A DNA stretch of 42,260 nt from Aeromonas bestiarum (GTDB lineage Bacteria > Pseudomonadota > Gammaproteobacteria > Enterobacterales > Aeromonadaceae): contig NZ_CDDA01000035.1 in NCBI RefSeq assembly GCF_000819745.1, positions 1 through 42,260 on the forward strand. Reading direction: 5' to 3'. A program made the translations under genes and the position numbers. Below are positions 32,031-42,260 of the stretch, one piece after another (positions within the stretch are counted from its first letter, which is position 1; each line of letters opens with the position of its first letter). A model generated the notes under the pieces. The model had not been told where the DNA came from and made no database searches. It worked only from the letters and a program-made list of their open reading frames with translations.

Positions 32031-34207
32031 CAAGACTCCTGTTTGATGAACAAGGTCGCGAGCGGCGGCAGATCCAGCACTATGCTGTGCCCCATCCCCT
32101 GCCAGGGAGTCGGCTCGGCGACGAAGACCAGACCCACATCATAGTTGCTGCCCCAGTAATGCTCGCTGTCGGTATTGAGCACCACGCGATAGCGGCCGGC
32201 GGCCGGCACGCCGAGTCGATAGGCGAGGCGCGGCACCGGGGTGAAGTTGCAGGCCACCATGACAGGGTGGGCCCCCTGCTTGTCGGCCCGCAGCCAGGCA
32301 AAGACGCTGTTGTCGGCATCGTTGTGATCCAGCCAGCGGAAGCCGGTCTGATCATAATCGGCCTGATACAAGGCAGGCTCATGACGGTAGAGGTGGTTGA
32401 GATCGCGGATCAGCCGCTGCTGGCCACCGTGCTTGGGGTACTGCAGCAGGTGCCAAGGCAGCTGGGCGTCGTGATTCCACTCGTTGCTCTGGGCTATCTC
32501 TGTGCCCATGAAATTGAGCTTCTTGCCCGGATGGGCATACATGAAGCCCATGTAGGCGCGCAGGTTGGCCGATTGCTGCCACTCGTCGCCGGGCATCTTG
32601 TAGAGCATGGAGTGCTTGCCGTGCACCACCTCGTCGTGGGAGAGCGACAAAATGAAGTTCTCGTCATAGTGGTACACCATGGAGAAGGTCATGTCGTTGT
32701 GGTGATAGCGGCGGTGAATAGGCTCTTTCTGCATGTAGGTGAGGGTGTCGTGCATCCAGCCCATGTTCCACTTGAAGCCAAATCCGAGGCCACCGAGGAA
32801 GGTGGGACGAGAGACACCGGCAAAGGCGGTGGACTCTTCGGCTATGGTCATGGCGTGGGGGTACTTGCCGTACACCTCTTCGTTGGTCCACTTCAAGAGG
32901 CTTATCGCCTCGTAGTTGTGGTTGCCACCGTCGACGTTCGGCACCCACTCGCCGGCGTTGCGCGAGTAATCCAGATAGAGCATGGAGGCGACCGCATCCA
33001 CCCGCAGGCCGTCGATATGGAACTTGTCGAGCCAGAACAGGGCGCTCGCCACCAGGAACTGGCGCACAGTATTGCGGCCGAAGTCATAGATGTAGGAGTT
33101 CCAGTCCGGGTGCCAGCCACGGCGCGGATCCTCGTACTCATAGAGCGGCGTGCCGTCGAAGCGGGCCAGGCCGTGGGCATCGGACGGGAAGTGAGCCGGC
33201 ACCCAGTCCAGGATGACGCCTATGCCGGCCTGGTGGCACTGATCCACGAAATATTTGAAGTCATCAGCACTGCCGTAACGACTGGTGGGAGAGAACATGC
33301 CCACCGGCTGATAACCCCAGGAGCCGCTGAACGGGTGCTCCGAGACCGGCAGCAACTCTATGTGGGTGTACTCCATCTCCTTGATGTAGGCCACCAGATC
33401 TACCGCCAGCTCGCGCCAGCTCAGGCTGTCACCGTTGGGGTGGCGCTTCCAGGAGCCGACGTGCAGCTCGTAGATGGAGAGCGGCTGATCCCGCTTGTCA
33501 TTCTGCTGGCTCTCGCGCCAGGCGGCATCCTGCCACTGGTACTGCTCGTGGTCATACACCACGGAGGCGAACGACGGATACTGCTCGCAATAGAAACCGA
33601 CAGGGTCGCTCTTGTGAGGCAGACGATGTCCGGCCGGATCTTTCAGTTCAAACTTGTAGCGATCCCCGGCCTTGAGGCCCGGCACGAACAGTACCCAGTG
33701 ACCACACTGGCTGCGCTGCATGGGGTGACGACGGCCGTCCCAGAAGTTGAAATCACCGATCAGGCTCACGGCGGTGGCACTCGGCGCATAGACGGCAAAA
33801 CGCACCCCCTCCACGCGCACGCCAAGGTGCTCAACGCTGCGCAGTTGCGCGCCAAGCGTGTGGTAGATGTTTTCTGGCTGGGAGGTCAGTTCTGCCAGAC
33901 CGGCCCAACCCGCATCCTGAAACTGGTAGGGGTCGACAAACTCGGCGTTGGCATCGGGATAGTCGGCAAGCAACTGGTAGGGAAAGGGATTCTTGCGGCG
34001 GGTGAAAACAGTTTCAAAAAGGCCCGATTCATCGGAGGGCGCCAGGGTGGCAACGATTTTGCCCGACTTGAGATCCCTGACGCGCACCTCGAGGGCATCC
34101 GGCAACCAGGCGGTCAGTTTGAGGCCAGGCCCATCCGGGTTGGCCTGCAGGCCTAAATGAGAGAAGGGATCGGCACAGCGGGCAGCAACCAAACGTTCAA
34201 CGAGCAT
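32030..34207 (-). CDS. glgB: 1,4-alpha-glucan branching enzyme GlgB
   Basis: A 725-aa cytosolic GH13 enzyme that makes the alpha-1,6 branches of glycogen. Domain order: an N-terminal GlgB-specific module (1-115), CBM48 (FAVYAPSATAVSLIGDFN), and the catalytic barrel with the nucleophile Asp in IDGLRVDAV, the acid Glu in TIAEEST, and SLSHDEVVHGK, then a C-terminal beta domain. Length agrees with E. coli GlgB (728 aa). AAGGAAA precedes the ATG. It lies between malQ (82 bp upstream, with a hairpin in the gap) and glgX (1-nt overlap), which shows coordinated synthesis and turnover of alpha-glucans. Confidence 0.97.
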   Translation of the reverse strand: MLVERLVAARCADPFSHLGLQANPDGPGLKLTAWLPDALEVRVRDLKSGKIVATLAPSDESGLFETVFTRRKNPFPYQLLADYPDANAEFVDPYQFQDAGWAGLAELTSQPENIYHTLGAQLRSVEHLGVRVEGVRFAVYAPSATAVSLIGDFNFWDGRRHPMQRSQCGHWVLFVPGLKAGDRYKFELKDPAGHRLPHKSDPVGFYCEQYPSFASVVYDHEQYQWQDAAWRESQQNDKRDQPLSIYELHVGSWKRHPNGDSLSWRELAVDLVAYIKEMEYTHIELLPVSEHPFSGSWGYQPVGMFSPTSRYGSADDFKYFVDQCHQAGIGVILDWVPAHFPSDAHGLARFDGTPLYEYEDPRRGWHPDWNSYIYDFGRNTVRQFLVASALFWLDKFHIDGLRVDAVASMLYLDYSRNAGEWVPNVDGGNHNYEAISLLKWTNEEVYGKYPHAMTIAEESTAFAGVSRPTFLGGLGFGFKWNMGWMHDTLTYMQKEPIHRRYHHNDMTFSMVYHYDENFILSLSHDEVVHGKHSMLYKMPGDEWQQSANLRAYMGFMYAHPGKKLNFMGTEIAQSNEWNHDAQLPWHLLQYPKHGGQQRLIRDLNHLYRHEPALYQADYDQTGFRWLDHNDADNSVFAWLRADKQGAHPVMVACNFTPVPRLAYRLGVPAAGRYRVVLNTDSEHYWGSNYDVGLVFVAEPTPWQGMGHSIVLDLPPLATLFIKQES

Positions 34208-34230
34208 CGAGATTTCCTTTCATAGCTGAG

Positions 34231-34260
34231 CATCCGCTCCGGCCAGGGCCGAAGCGGATG
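34231..34260 (-). other. Intercistronic stem-loop between malQ and glgB
   Basis: CATCCGCT / AGCGGATG (8 bp) enclosing CGGCC / GGCCG with one mismatch, 24 bp before the glgB start. There is no T run. It is probably an mRNA stability or processing hairpin that lets malQ and glgB be expressed at different levels. Confidence 0.7.
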
Positions 34261-34289
34261 TAAGTGAGTCACGTTTTGTCGGCAGTGGC

Positions 34290-36479
34290 TCAACGACTGG
34301 CCTCATCACGGGCCTGGCTCATCTTGCCTGCCAGCGCCTTGAGCGCTTCATTGGCAAAAATATCCTCCAGATCGGTGGACAGCTTGCGACGCCAGTTCGG
34401 GTATTCATAACTGGTGCCCGGCACGTTGACCGGCTTGTCCATCTCCAGCCAGTCTTCCAGCTGGGTGCTGAACAGAGCACAACTGCCGCGGGACATATGC
34501 AGTTGCAGCCCATGGTTGAGCTCGGTATTCATGCCGACCCAGTTCACGTCATGGCTGACGCTGTCAGAGATAACCCCATGAGCGTGCAGGCTGTCGAGGA
34601 TCCGCTGTTTTGCCTGGTGGCGATCAGCATACAGGGTCTTGAGCACGTCTTCATCCGGATACAATCCCAGCTCGCGGCCCAGCGCCAGATCGTCACAGTG
34701 CCAGAAGCCCTTGAGGGTCGGCATGTCGTGGGTGGTCAGGGCCGACATCGCCTGCTCGGTGTAGTGAGCCGGAGAGATGAAGCCGCCGTCGGCCTTGGAG
34801 CGCTCGAAGAAGAACACCTTGTAGGAATGGACGCCGTTCTCTTTCAGGGTCACGTCTATCCCTTCCGGCACAGTTCCCAGATCTTCACCGATCAGCAGGC
34901 ACTGATTGCGGTGGGATTCGAGCGCCAGGATCCCCAGCAGATCGTTGACCGGATAATAGATGTAGGCCCCCTTGGCGGCAGACTCTCCGGGCGGCACCCA
35001 CCACAGGCGCAGCAAGGCCATCACGTGGTCGATGCGCAGCGCGCCGCAGGAGCGCATGTTGGCGCGGAACAGATCCACCATGGGCTGGTAGGCAGCTTCA
35101 AACAGCTGGTTCGGGTTCATGGGGGGCAGACCCCAGTTCTGGCCGAGCGGGCCCAGAATATCGGGCGGCGCACCGACCGAGGCTTTCGGGCAGTAGAGAT
35201 CCCGGTTGGCCCAGATCTCGGTGGAGCCTTCGGAGACGCCGACCGCCAGATCCCGGTAGATCCCCATCACCATGCCGGCGGCCTTGGCGCGGGCATCGGC
35301 TTGCGCCAGCTGCTCATCGGCCAGGAACTGCAGGTAGAGATAGAAGTTCACGTCCTGCTGGTGCGCGGCGACCCAGGTGGCCACCTCGGGGTTGTGGTAA
35401 TCGCGGTACGCATCGGGCCATACCGGCCAGCCCCAGGCGTTTTCGCCCTTGCCATAGAAATGGGCCTGCAGGGCATCGAATGCCGCCTGCTGTTGCAGAC
35501 TGTCGCCACCGGCCGCCACGAAGGCATCGAAGCCGGCCTGGCGCTCGGCACTGAAACTGGCCTGGTCGAACACCTGGCGCAGCATGCCGATCTTGGTCTC
35601 GATGACGCCGGTGTAATCCACGTTGCTCTTGGCACGCAGCTCGTTCAGGTGCTGCTGGAAGGCCGGATTGGCGACCTCAGCCTTGAGCCGAGCGTTGGCC
35701 AGAAACTCGGGCACGACCTCCACGTTGATATAGGCCACATTGAGCCAGCGACGGGAAGAGGGGCTGTAAGGGCTGGCACTCTCGGGGTTGGCAGGATAGA
35801 GGGCATGAATGGGGTTGAGGCCGACGAAGTGAGCCCCCCAGGCGGCCGCTTTCTCAACCAGCTGTCCAAGATCGCTGAAATCCCCCATGCCCCAGTTGTG
35901 GCGGCTGCGCAGGCAGTAGAGCTGCACGCTCGGGCCCCACACCTTGCGGCCTTCGGCAATCGGCTCCTGCTTGTAACAGGATTTGGGCGCGACTATGAGA
36001 CGCATGCTGGCGAGCGGCTCGTCGTTGCCCTCCTCCAGCAGGGTCAGCTGGTGATAACCCAGTTCAGGCTGCGCAGCCAGCGCCACGCGATAGGCCTGGC
36101 ACTCCATCTCTTCGAACTCGGCGACGCCGACCAGCTCACCCTCGATGGGGGTGAGCTGGCCGGACAACACAGACCCCTGTTCCAGCACGAGCTGCCAGGT
36201 GAGGGCGTCATTGACGAAATCGATGGGCAGACGGACTTCGAGGGTGATGGGCTCACCGCTGCGGACCACCATCACGGGATCCAGCGCACGCAACCAGTGC
36301 TGGCGATGCTCCTGCTCCAGCTGCTGCATCAGGGCGACCTCGTCATCGACGTGGTAACCCATGGCGCCCAGCATGGCGGCCTTGCTCTCTTCGGATACCT
36401 GGGCCGGGTGGCCCCAGGCATCAACATACTCGCTGGCGATGCCTTTGGCGGCAGCCAGCTGTTCAATCAGGGTGGTCAT
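34290..36479 (-). CDS. malQ: 4-alpha-glucanotransferase (amylomaltase) MalQ
   Basis: A 729-aa cytosolic GH77 enzyme that transfers glucan chains between maltodextrins and releases glucose. The catalytic residues are recognisable: the nucleophile Asp in LRIDHVMALLRLWW, the acid Glu in IGEDLGTVP and the transition-state Asp in LTTHDMPTLKGFW. The large N-terminal region (1-160), with GYHVDDEVALM and a beta domain, is typical of the proteobacterial type (E. coli MalQ is 694 aa). The ribosome-binding site is weak (GGGAA). It is the first gene of malQ-glgB-glgX, an unusual pairing compared with E. coli malPQ. No MalT box (GGGGAKGAGG) was found upstream. Confidence 0.95.
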   Translation of the reverse strand: MTTLIEQLAAAKGIASEYVDAWGHPAQVSEESKAAMLGAMGYHVDDEVALMQQLEQEHRQHWLRALDPVMVVRSGEPITLEVRLPIDFVNDALTWQLVLEQGSVLSGQLTPIEGELVGVAEFEEMECQAYRVALAAQPELGYHQLTLLEEGNDEPLASMRLIVAPKSCYKQEPIAEGRKVWGPSVQLYCLRSRHNWGMGDFSDLGQLVEKAAAWGAHFVGLNPIHALYPANPESASPYSPSSRRWLNVAYINVEVVPEFLANARLKAEVANPAFQQHLNELRAKSNVDYTGVIETKIGMLRQVFDQASFSAERQAGFDAFVAAGGDSLQQQAAFDALQAHFYGKGENAWGWPVWPDAYRDYHNPEVATWVAAHQQDVNFYLYLQFLADEQLAQADARAKAAGMVMGIYRDLAVGVSEGSTEIWANRDLYCPKASVGAPPDILGPLGQNWGLPPMNPNQLFEAAYQPMVDLFRANMRSCGALRIDHVMALLRLWWVPPGESAAKGAYIYYPVNDLLGILALESHRNQCLLIGEDLGTVPEGIDVTLKENGVHSYKVFFFERSKADGGFISPAHYTEQAMSALTTHDMPTLKGFWHCDDLALGRELGLYPDEDVLKTLYADRHQAKQRILDSLHAHGVISDSVSHDVNWVGMNTELNHGLQLHMSRGSCALFSTQLEDWLEMDKPVNVPGTSYEYPNWRRKLSTDLEDIFANEALKALAGKMSQARDEASR

Positions 36480-37821
<1,342 letters not shown>

Positions 37822-37847
37822 TTTGGGATGCGCAATCAAGTAGCTTG

Positions 37848-37874
37848 AAAAAGGCGGCCATTGGCCGCCTTTTT
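37848..37874 (+). terminator. Terminator of gapA
   Basis: Stem AAAAAGGCGGCC / GGCCGCCTTTTT with a 3-nt loop. Confidence 0.95.
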
Positions 37875-37936
37875 GTATTCTGGATCGTGGATTTTCCGAT
37901 CCTCTCTTCTGAATGTGCGCGAGCACAGGAGTCCTC

Positions 37937-38803
37937 ATGCAACCGACACGCTCTCTGACTGCCCACTGTACCCTCAGCCACAATGCGGCTGGCCAGCCCC
38001 TGCTCTCCATCGACAATGGCGATGCCAAGGCGGAGATCAGCCTGTTTGGCGCCCACGTGCTGCGCTACCAGCGCCACGGCGAACCCGCCTCGATCTGGCT
38101 CAGCGACAAGGCCGTGCTGGATGGCAGCAAGCCCATCCGCGGCGGCATTCCCGTCTGCTGGCCCTGGTTCGGCCCGGCCCCCGCCCGTGTCGGCAGCGGC
38201 AAACCGTCCCACGGCTTCGCCCGCACCAGCCTCTGGACTCTGGACGGCGTCTCCGATCACGGCGATGGCACGCTCGTCCATCTGTCTCTGCGTGACAACG
38301 AGGCGACCCGCACCCTCTGGCCTCACCCCTTCGAGCTGGAACTGGACGTCCTGGTCGGCAAGGAGCTCTCGCTGGTACTGACCACCCGCAACACGGGCAA
38401 GGCCCCCATCGCCTACAGCGCCGCCCTGCACACCTATCTGCAGATTAGCGCCCCGGAAGCCGTCAGCGTGACCGGGCTGGGCGAGCCTTATGCCGACAAG
38501 CTGACCGGCCAGAATGCGCAGCAGCAGGGCGTTCTGACGCTCACAGCGGCCATTGATCGGGTCTACCACCAACCCGAGGCCATGATCCGGGTTCAGGATG
38601 GCGATCGCACCACTCAGGTGGTCAGCGGCAACCACGACAGTATCGTGGTCTGGACCCCCTGGCTGGAAGGCGCCACCGCCATGGCCGACATGAGCGACGA
38701 CGGCTACCGCACCATGCTCTGCGTCGAAGCAGCCATCACGGCCGAGGCTGGTATCGTCATAGCGCCGGATGAAGAGCACAGCCTCTCTACCGTGATCCTC
38801 TGA
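37937..38803 (+). CDS. yeaD: D-hexose-6-phosphate mutarotase YeaD
   Basis: A 288-aa cytosolic aldose-1-epimerase-like enzyme that interconverts the anomers of glucose-6-phosphate and related hexose phosphates. Motifs: AEISLFGAHVLRYQ, KAVLDGSKPIRGGIPVCWPWFGP, SHGFARTSLW with the catalytic His region, AALHTYLQI and the Glu-bearing CVEAA near the end. The length agrees with the E. coli protein (294 aa). AGGAG lies 6 nt before ATG 37937. It stands behind gapA as in enterobacteria. The gapA terminator lies between, so yeaD is read by leakage or its own promoter. It shares a terminator with nadA. Confidence 0.93.
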   Translation: MQPTRSLTAHCTLSHNAAGQPLLSIDNGDAKAEISLFGAHVLRYQRHGEPASIWLSDKAVLDGSKPIRGGIPVCWPWFGPAPARVGSGKPSHGFARTSLWTLDGVSDHGDGTLVHLSLRDNEATRTLWPHPFELELDVLVGKELSLVLTTRNTGKAPIAYSAALHTYLQISAPEAVSVTGLGEPYADKLTGQNAQQQGVLTLTAAIDRVYHQPEAMIRVQDGDRTTQVVSGNHDSIVVWTPWLEGATAMADMSDDGYRTMLCVEAAITAEAGIVIAPDEEHSLSTVIL

Positions 38804-38824
38804 TCTGCACGGCACCCATAACGA

Positions 38825-38851
38825 AAGAGGGCACCCAACGGGTGCCCTCTT
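38825..38851. terminator. Bidirectional terminator between yeaD and nadA
   Basis: Stem AAGAGGGCACCC / GGGTGCCCTCTT with loop AAC (12 bp). The T tails are short on both strands. Confidence 0.8.
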
Positions 38852-38872
38852 CACATCTCATGCCCCAATGGA

Positions 38873-39946
38873 TCAGGCATTGCCCTGAGTCTTGAGCCTG
38901 AGCTCGGCGGCAAAGTCCAGCATGCGATCCAGCGGGATCAGCGCCTTCACCCGCAGGGCTTCATCCACCAGGATCTCGTGACGCTCGGCGCCATCGGTCA
39001 ACGCCTCCTTGATCGCCACCAGACCGTTCATCGCCATCCAGGGACAGTGAGCGCAGCTGCGACAGGTGGCGCCATCGCCACCGGTCGGTGCCTCGACCAT
39101 CTCCTTGTCCGGACAAGCCTGCTGCATCTTGTAGAAGATGCCGCGATCGGTCGCCACTATCAGCTTCTGCTGGGGCAGCTCTTTGGCCGCCTTGATCAGC
39201 TGACTGGTGGAGCCCACCGCATCGGCCAGTTCGATGACGGAAGCCGGGGATTCCGGATGCACCAGCACGGCCGCATCCGGATTCTGCTCCTTGAGTTCGC
39301 GCAGGGCACGGGCCTTGAACTCGTCATGGACGATGCAGTGGCCCTGCCAGCGCAACATCTGGGCCCCCGTCTTCTTCTCGATATAGGCGCCCAGGTGCCT
39401 GTCCGGGCCCCAGATGATCTTGTGACCCTGGCTGTCGAGGTGCTCGACTATCTCAAGCGCGATGCTGGAGGTCACCACCCAGTCGGCCCGCGCCTTCACC
39501 GCCGCCGATGTATTGGCGTAGACCACCACTATGTGGTCGGGGTGGGCATCGCAGAAGGCCGAGAATTTATCGATGGGGCAGCCCAGATCGAGGGAACACT
39601 CCGCCTCCAGGGTCGGCATCAGCACCCGTTTGTGAGGACTCAGGATCTTGGAGGTCTCCCCCATGAAGCGCACCCCGGCCACTATCAGGGTCTGGGCGGC
39701 ATGATCCCGACCGAAACGGGCCATCTCGAGGGAGTCACCGACGAAACCACCGGTGGCCTCGGCCAGCGCCTGGATCTCGGGATCCGTGTAGTAGTGGGCA
39801 ACCAGCACGGCCTGACGCGCTTCAAGCAGTGCCTTGATGTCTGCGATCAGGGTCGTTTTCTGCTCGGCGGTCAGCGGGGCCGGTTTGACCGGGAACGGGT
39901 AGTCCATCTCGACCACCGGAGGGATATTGCTCAGTGCATTGCTCAT
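38873..39946 (-). CDS. nadA: Quinolinate synthase NadA
   Basis: A 357-aa cytosolic enzyme that condenses iminoaspartate and dihydroxyacetone phosphate to quinolinate, the second step of NAD synthesis. The three iron-sulphur ligands can be placed at Cys117, Cys204 and Cys301, matching the spacing of the E. coli enzyme (113, 200, 297). Other motifs are [32 protein letters not shown] and VHPESPASV. The C-terminal [10 protein letters not shown] is characteristic. TGGAAC precedes the ATG as a weak ribosome-binding site. nadB and nadC are not in the window. Confidence 0.97.
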   Translation of the reverse strand: MSNALSNIPPVVEMDYPFPVKPAPLTAEQKTTLIADIKALLEARQAVLVAHYYTDPEIQALAEATGGFVGDSLEMARFGRDHAAQTLIVAGVRFMGETSKILSPHKRVLMPTLEAECSLDLGCPIDKFSAFCDAHPDHIVVVYANTSAAVKARADWVVTSSIALEIVEHLDSQGHKIIWGPDRHLGAYIEKKTGAQMLRWQGHCIVHDEFKARALRELKEQNPDAAVLVHPESPASVIELADAVGSTSQLIKAAKELPQQKLIVATDRGIFYKMQQACPDKEMVEAPTGGDGATCRSCAHCPWMAMNGLVAIKEALTDGAERHEILVDEALRVKALIPLDRMLDFAAELRLKTQGNA

Positions 39947-40087
39947 TGCGACTGTTCCATCAAGGCTCGGAAAGGCAAAAATTATAACCAGAAGCTGGCC
40001 ACAAACCCATCAACAAATCGGGTGGTACGCAAGTGTCCGAATATACTCAAGTAATTCGTTGTCATTCTTGCCAAAAGGAGTTGTCGA

Positions 40088-42193
40088 ATGAAACAACGCT
40101 CGCTCAAAACCAAGCTGCTGCTGCTCACCATGGGGCTCTTCCTGTTCAGCGGCATCGCCATGACGCTGATACAATCCTCCTCCCTGCAATCCCTGCGCAG
40201 CAACATCATGAGCCAGACCCGCCAGGCGCTGGAGCAGGAGGTCTCCCGCACCCTGCAGTTCCAGGCCGAGCGCTACGCGGTGCAGATAACCGCCTTGCTG
40301 CAGCAGTCCTATCAGGTGCCACTGGGAATAGCCGCCCAGCTTGAGGGCAGCATGGCCCAGCCGGATCGTATCCTCTCCCGCCCCCAGGTCGAGACCCTGC
40401 TGGGCAGTCGCTTGCAGCAGGCGAGCGGTATCAGCTCCATCTATGCCCAGTTTGAGCCCAATGGCTACGATGGCCAGGATGCCGCCTGGCCGTCCGGCGC
40501 ATCCCACTCAGTCCCCAGCAAGGGCAGCCTGGAGATCTACTTCGTTCGCGATCAGGGCGGGAAAGTGTCGCAACAGCAAGTGGATGCCGCGGCCAGTGAC
40601 GCCAAATACGATACCTCGGTCAACGAATTCGGCATTCGCAACAGCGAGTGGTACCTGTGTGGTCGCGATACCCGCCGCCCCTGCCTGATGGAACCCTACC
40701 TCTACGAAATCAGCCCGGGCAACAAGGTGTTGATGACCAGCCTGACGGTCCCCATCCTCAAGGAGGGCAAGTTCGTCGGGATCACGGGTGTCGATATGAA
40801 TCTGCCCATCTTCCAGCAGCTGGCAGAAAGCCTGGGCAAAAGCCTGTATGACAATCAGGCCGACGTGACCCTGGTCAGCAAGCTGGGGCTCATCGTCGGC
40901 AGCAACCGTTACGCCGACAAGCTGGGCCGCCCGTTGACGGAGGCAGGGCTGACCGCGCCAACCGGACAAACGCGGGATACCGACACCGATTTCATCTTGC
41001 AGCAACCGGTGCGGATCGAGGCGGCCGATACCCAGTGGTGGCTGATGATCAAGGTACCCAAGGCGCTGGCACTGAGCCAGGCCAACACCATCAGCAACCA
41101 GCTGGGCGACCTGCTGCAAGCCGCCCAGCAGCAACAGCTGATTGCCGTCACCATCATCACCCTGCTGGCACTAGGGCTGCTCATCTGGTTTATCCAGACC
41201 ATCACGGCCCCGCTCTCGCTCATCAGCCGCCACGTCGCCCACCTTTCCAGCAACGAGGGGGACCTGACCCAACAGATGCAGGTAGACACTCATCAGGAGC
41301 TGATCGAACTGGCCGGCCAGCTCAACGCCTTTCTTGGCAAGCTGCGCGGCATGGTGCAAGGCAGCAAGCAGATTGGACAGCAAGTGCGCCAGCAGGCACA
41401 GGGAATGAAGCAGACGGCCGATACCATGCGCACCAGCCTGGATGAACAGAGCATAGAGCTGGAGAGCGTGGTCAGCGCCATGCATCAGATGAGCACCACA
41501 GCGGTCAGTGTGGCGGGTTATGCGGAGCAGGCGGCCCAGGAGTCGGAGGCCGCCACCCATCACATCAACACGGCCCAGCAGACCCTGAGCCGCGCTCGCA
41601 CCGAGATCCATACCCTGGTCGAGGACATGCACCAGGCCGACAAGGCGGTGGCCCAGGTGGCCCAGCGCAGCACCAATATCAGCCGCATCCTGGATGTGAT
41701 CAGGGCCATCGCCGAGCAGACCAACCTGCTGGCGCTCAATGCAGCCATAGAGGCGGCGCGGGCGGGAGACATGGGACGAGGCTTTGCGGTGGTGGCAGAC
41801 GAAGTACGGGCGCTCGCCACCAAGACCCGCGAGTCCACCGACGAGATAGGCCAGCTCATCGGCAGCCTGCAAACCGAGGTGAGCAGCAGCCAGCAATTGA
41901 TGAGCACAGGCATCACCCGCTCGGCCAGTACGGTCGAGGGTACGGAGCAGGCCTTCGAGGCGCTCAACCGGGTGGTCGCCCAGATCCAGCAGATCCACGA
42001 TCACATCAGCCAGGTCGCCACGGCGGCCGAGCAGCAGAGTGCCGTCAGCGATACCATCAACCAGAACCTGATGCGCATCGGTGATGCCGCCACCACCCTG
42101 GGACAGGAGGCCAGTGCCAGCCATCGCCTGAGCGAGGAGCTGGAGCAGGCCTCGGGCGCCCTGGCAACACAGCTGGATCGGTTGAGAACCTGA
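40088..42193 (+). CDS. Methyl-accepting chemotaxis protein with periplasmic dCache-type sensor
   Basis: A 701-aa chemoreceptor. AAGGAG lies 8 nt before the ATG. Helix 1 (about 8-28) and helix 2 (about 350-371) enclose a large periplasmic PDC/dCache domain with [19 protein letters not shown] and GITGVDMNL blocks. A HAMP linker (372-425) follows, then a long coiled coil whose tip reads [41 protein letters not shown]. Cys191 and Cys199 in the sensor probably form a disulphide-closed loop unusual for this class. There is no pentapeptide tether at the C-terminus (ends LDRLRT). Other chemotaxis genes are not adjacent. Ligand unknown; dCache domains often bind amino acids. Confidence 0.95.
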   Translation: MKQRSLKTKLLLLTMGLFLFSGIAMTLIQSSSLQSLRSNIMSQTRQALEQEVSRTLQFQAERYAVQITALLQQSYQVPLGIAAQLEGSMAQPDRILSRPQVETLLGSRLQQASGISSIYAQFEPNGYDGQDAAWPSGASHSVPSKGSLEIYFVRDQGGKVSQQQVDAAASDAKYDTSVNEFGIRNSEWYLCGRDTRRPCLMEPYLYEISPGNKVLMTSLTVPILKEGKFVGITGVDMNLPIFQQLAESLGKSLYDNQADVTLVSKLGLIVGSNRYADKLGRPLTEAGLTAPTGQTRDTDTDFILQQPVRIEAADTQWWLMIKVPKALALSQANTISNQLGDLLQAAQQQQLIAVTIITLLALGLLIWFIQTITAPLSLISRHVAHLSSNEGDLTQQMQVDTHQELIELAGQLNAFLGKLRGMVQGSKQIGQQVRQQAQGMKQTADTMRTSLDEQSIELESVVSAMHQMSTTAVSVAGYAEQAAQESEAATHHINTAQQTLSRARTEIHTLVEDMHQADKAVAQVAQRSTNISRILDVIRAIAEQTNLLALNAAIEAARAGDMGRGFAVVADEVRALATKTRESTDEIGQLIGSLQTEVSSSQQLMSTGITRSASTVEGTEQAFEALNRVVAQIQQIHDHISQVATAAEQQSAVSDTINQNLMRIGDAATTLGQEASASHRLSEELEQASGALATQLDRLRT

Positions 42194-42210
42194 TGAGAAA
42201 CAGCCATAAA

Positions 42211-42236
42211 AAAAGCCCGCATCGTTGCGGGCTTTT
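42211..42236 (+). terminator. Terminator of the chemoreceptor gene
   Basis: Stem AAAAGCCCGCA / TGCGGGCTTTT with loop TCGT, 17 bp after the stop codon. Confidence 0.92.
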
Positions 42237-42260
42237 CGATCTGGTGGTCGTTACTGGGAT

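Noticed and set aside
32021..34156. A 711-codon plus-strand ORF opposite glgB, and a similar 720-codon ORF (34497-36659) opposite malQ
   Set aside because: They are exact antisense shadows of well-supported enzymes in high-GC DNA, with low-complexity His/Val/Gly-rich translations and no known motifs.

Overview
The window is chromosomal DNA from a GC-rich gammaproteobacterium, most likely an Aeromonas or close relative. This is inferred from gene content and protein resemblance (YbdG, CueO, YgeA, GapA-YeaD, MalQ-GlgB-GlgX, NadA, OhrR/Ohr); no rRNA is present to settle it. It carries about 40 genes, mostly housekeeping and accessory metabolism. I see no phage, insertion sequence, CRISPR array, tRNA or rRNA. 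Most transcription units end in clear stem-loop terminators.

Layout. 1-4.4 kb: L,D-transpeptidase, YbdG-type mechanosensitive channel, a lone acetate kinase, a YhcH/NanQ-type sugar anomerase, then a hairpin-rich intergenic region. 4.7-9.8 kb: a PlsC-like acyltransferase, the last ~65 codons of a lost cueO multicopper oxidase, and a probable amino-acid module (YgeA-type racemase, two LysE exporters, divergent MocR regulator with a perfect 22-bp operator-like palindrome). 9.8-14.9 kb: a lipoprotein, a TPR-like secreted protein overlapping a DUF3142 protein, and a TPR protein with a degenerate receiver domain. 14.9-18.9 kb: two paralogous NSS (sodium:neurotransmitter symporter family) transporters flanking a periplasmic binding protein. 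19-25.4 kb: a 2-oxoglutarate/Fe(II) oxygenase-like protein, a DUF2799 lipoprotein, a HAD phosphatase, an MFS exporter, a Cys-cluster HTH regulator preceded by tandem copies of its own 5' end, an Lrp-type regulator and two small envelope proteins. 25.4-29.8 kb: ohrR/ohr, a CurA-like reductase, a Nudix hydrolase, a chromate transporter and msrB. 29.9-36.5 kb: malQ-glgB-glgX. 36.8-42.2 kb: gapA-yeaD, nadA and a chemotaxis receptor.

The most striking finding lies upstream of the first NSS transporter (16330-16510, minus strand). It has all the parts of a ribosome-dependent transcription attenuator: a Phe/Trp-rich leader reading frame; a segment that can pair with one covering the leader's stop codon; that same segment paired alternatively with the 5' arm of a terminator; and the terminator with a run of six U, just before the transporter gene. 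It predicts that an NSS transporter is induced by aromatic (probably phenylalanine) starvation. Other items for follow-up are the tandem duplication that creates two leader ORFs before the Cys-cluster regulator, a degenerate duplicated 3' end of the second NSS gene, the 14-bp palindrome at the cueO deletion junction, the MocR/LysE/racemase module, and two multi-hairpin intergenic regions.

Start codons were chosen from ribosome-binding sites and family alignments recalled from memory. All functions are inferred from sequence alone.
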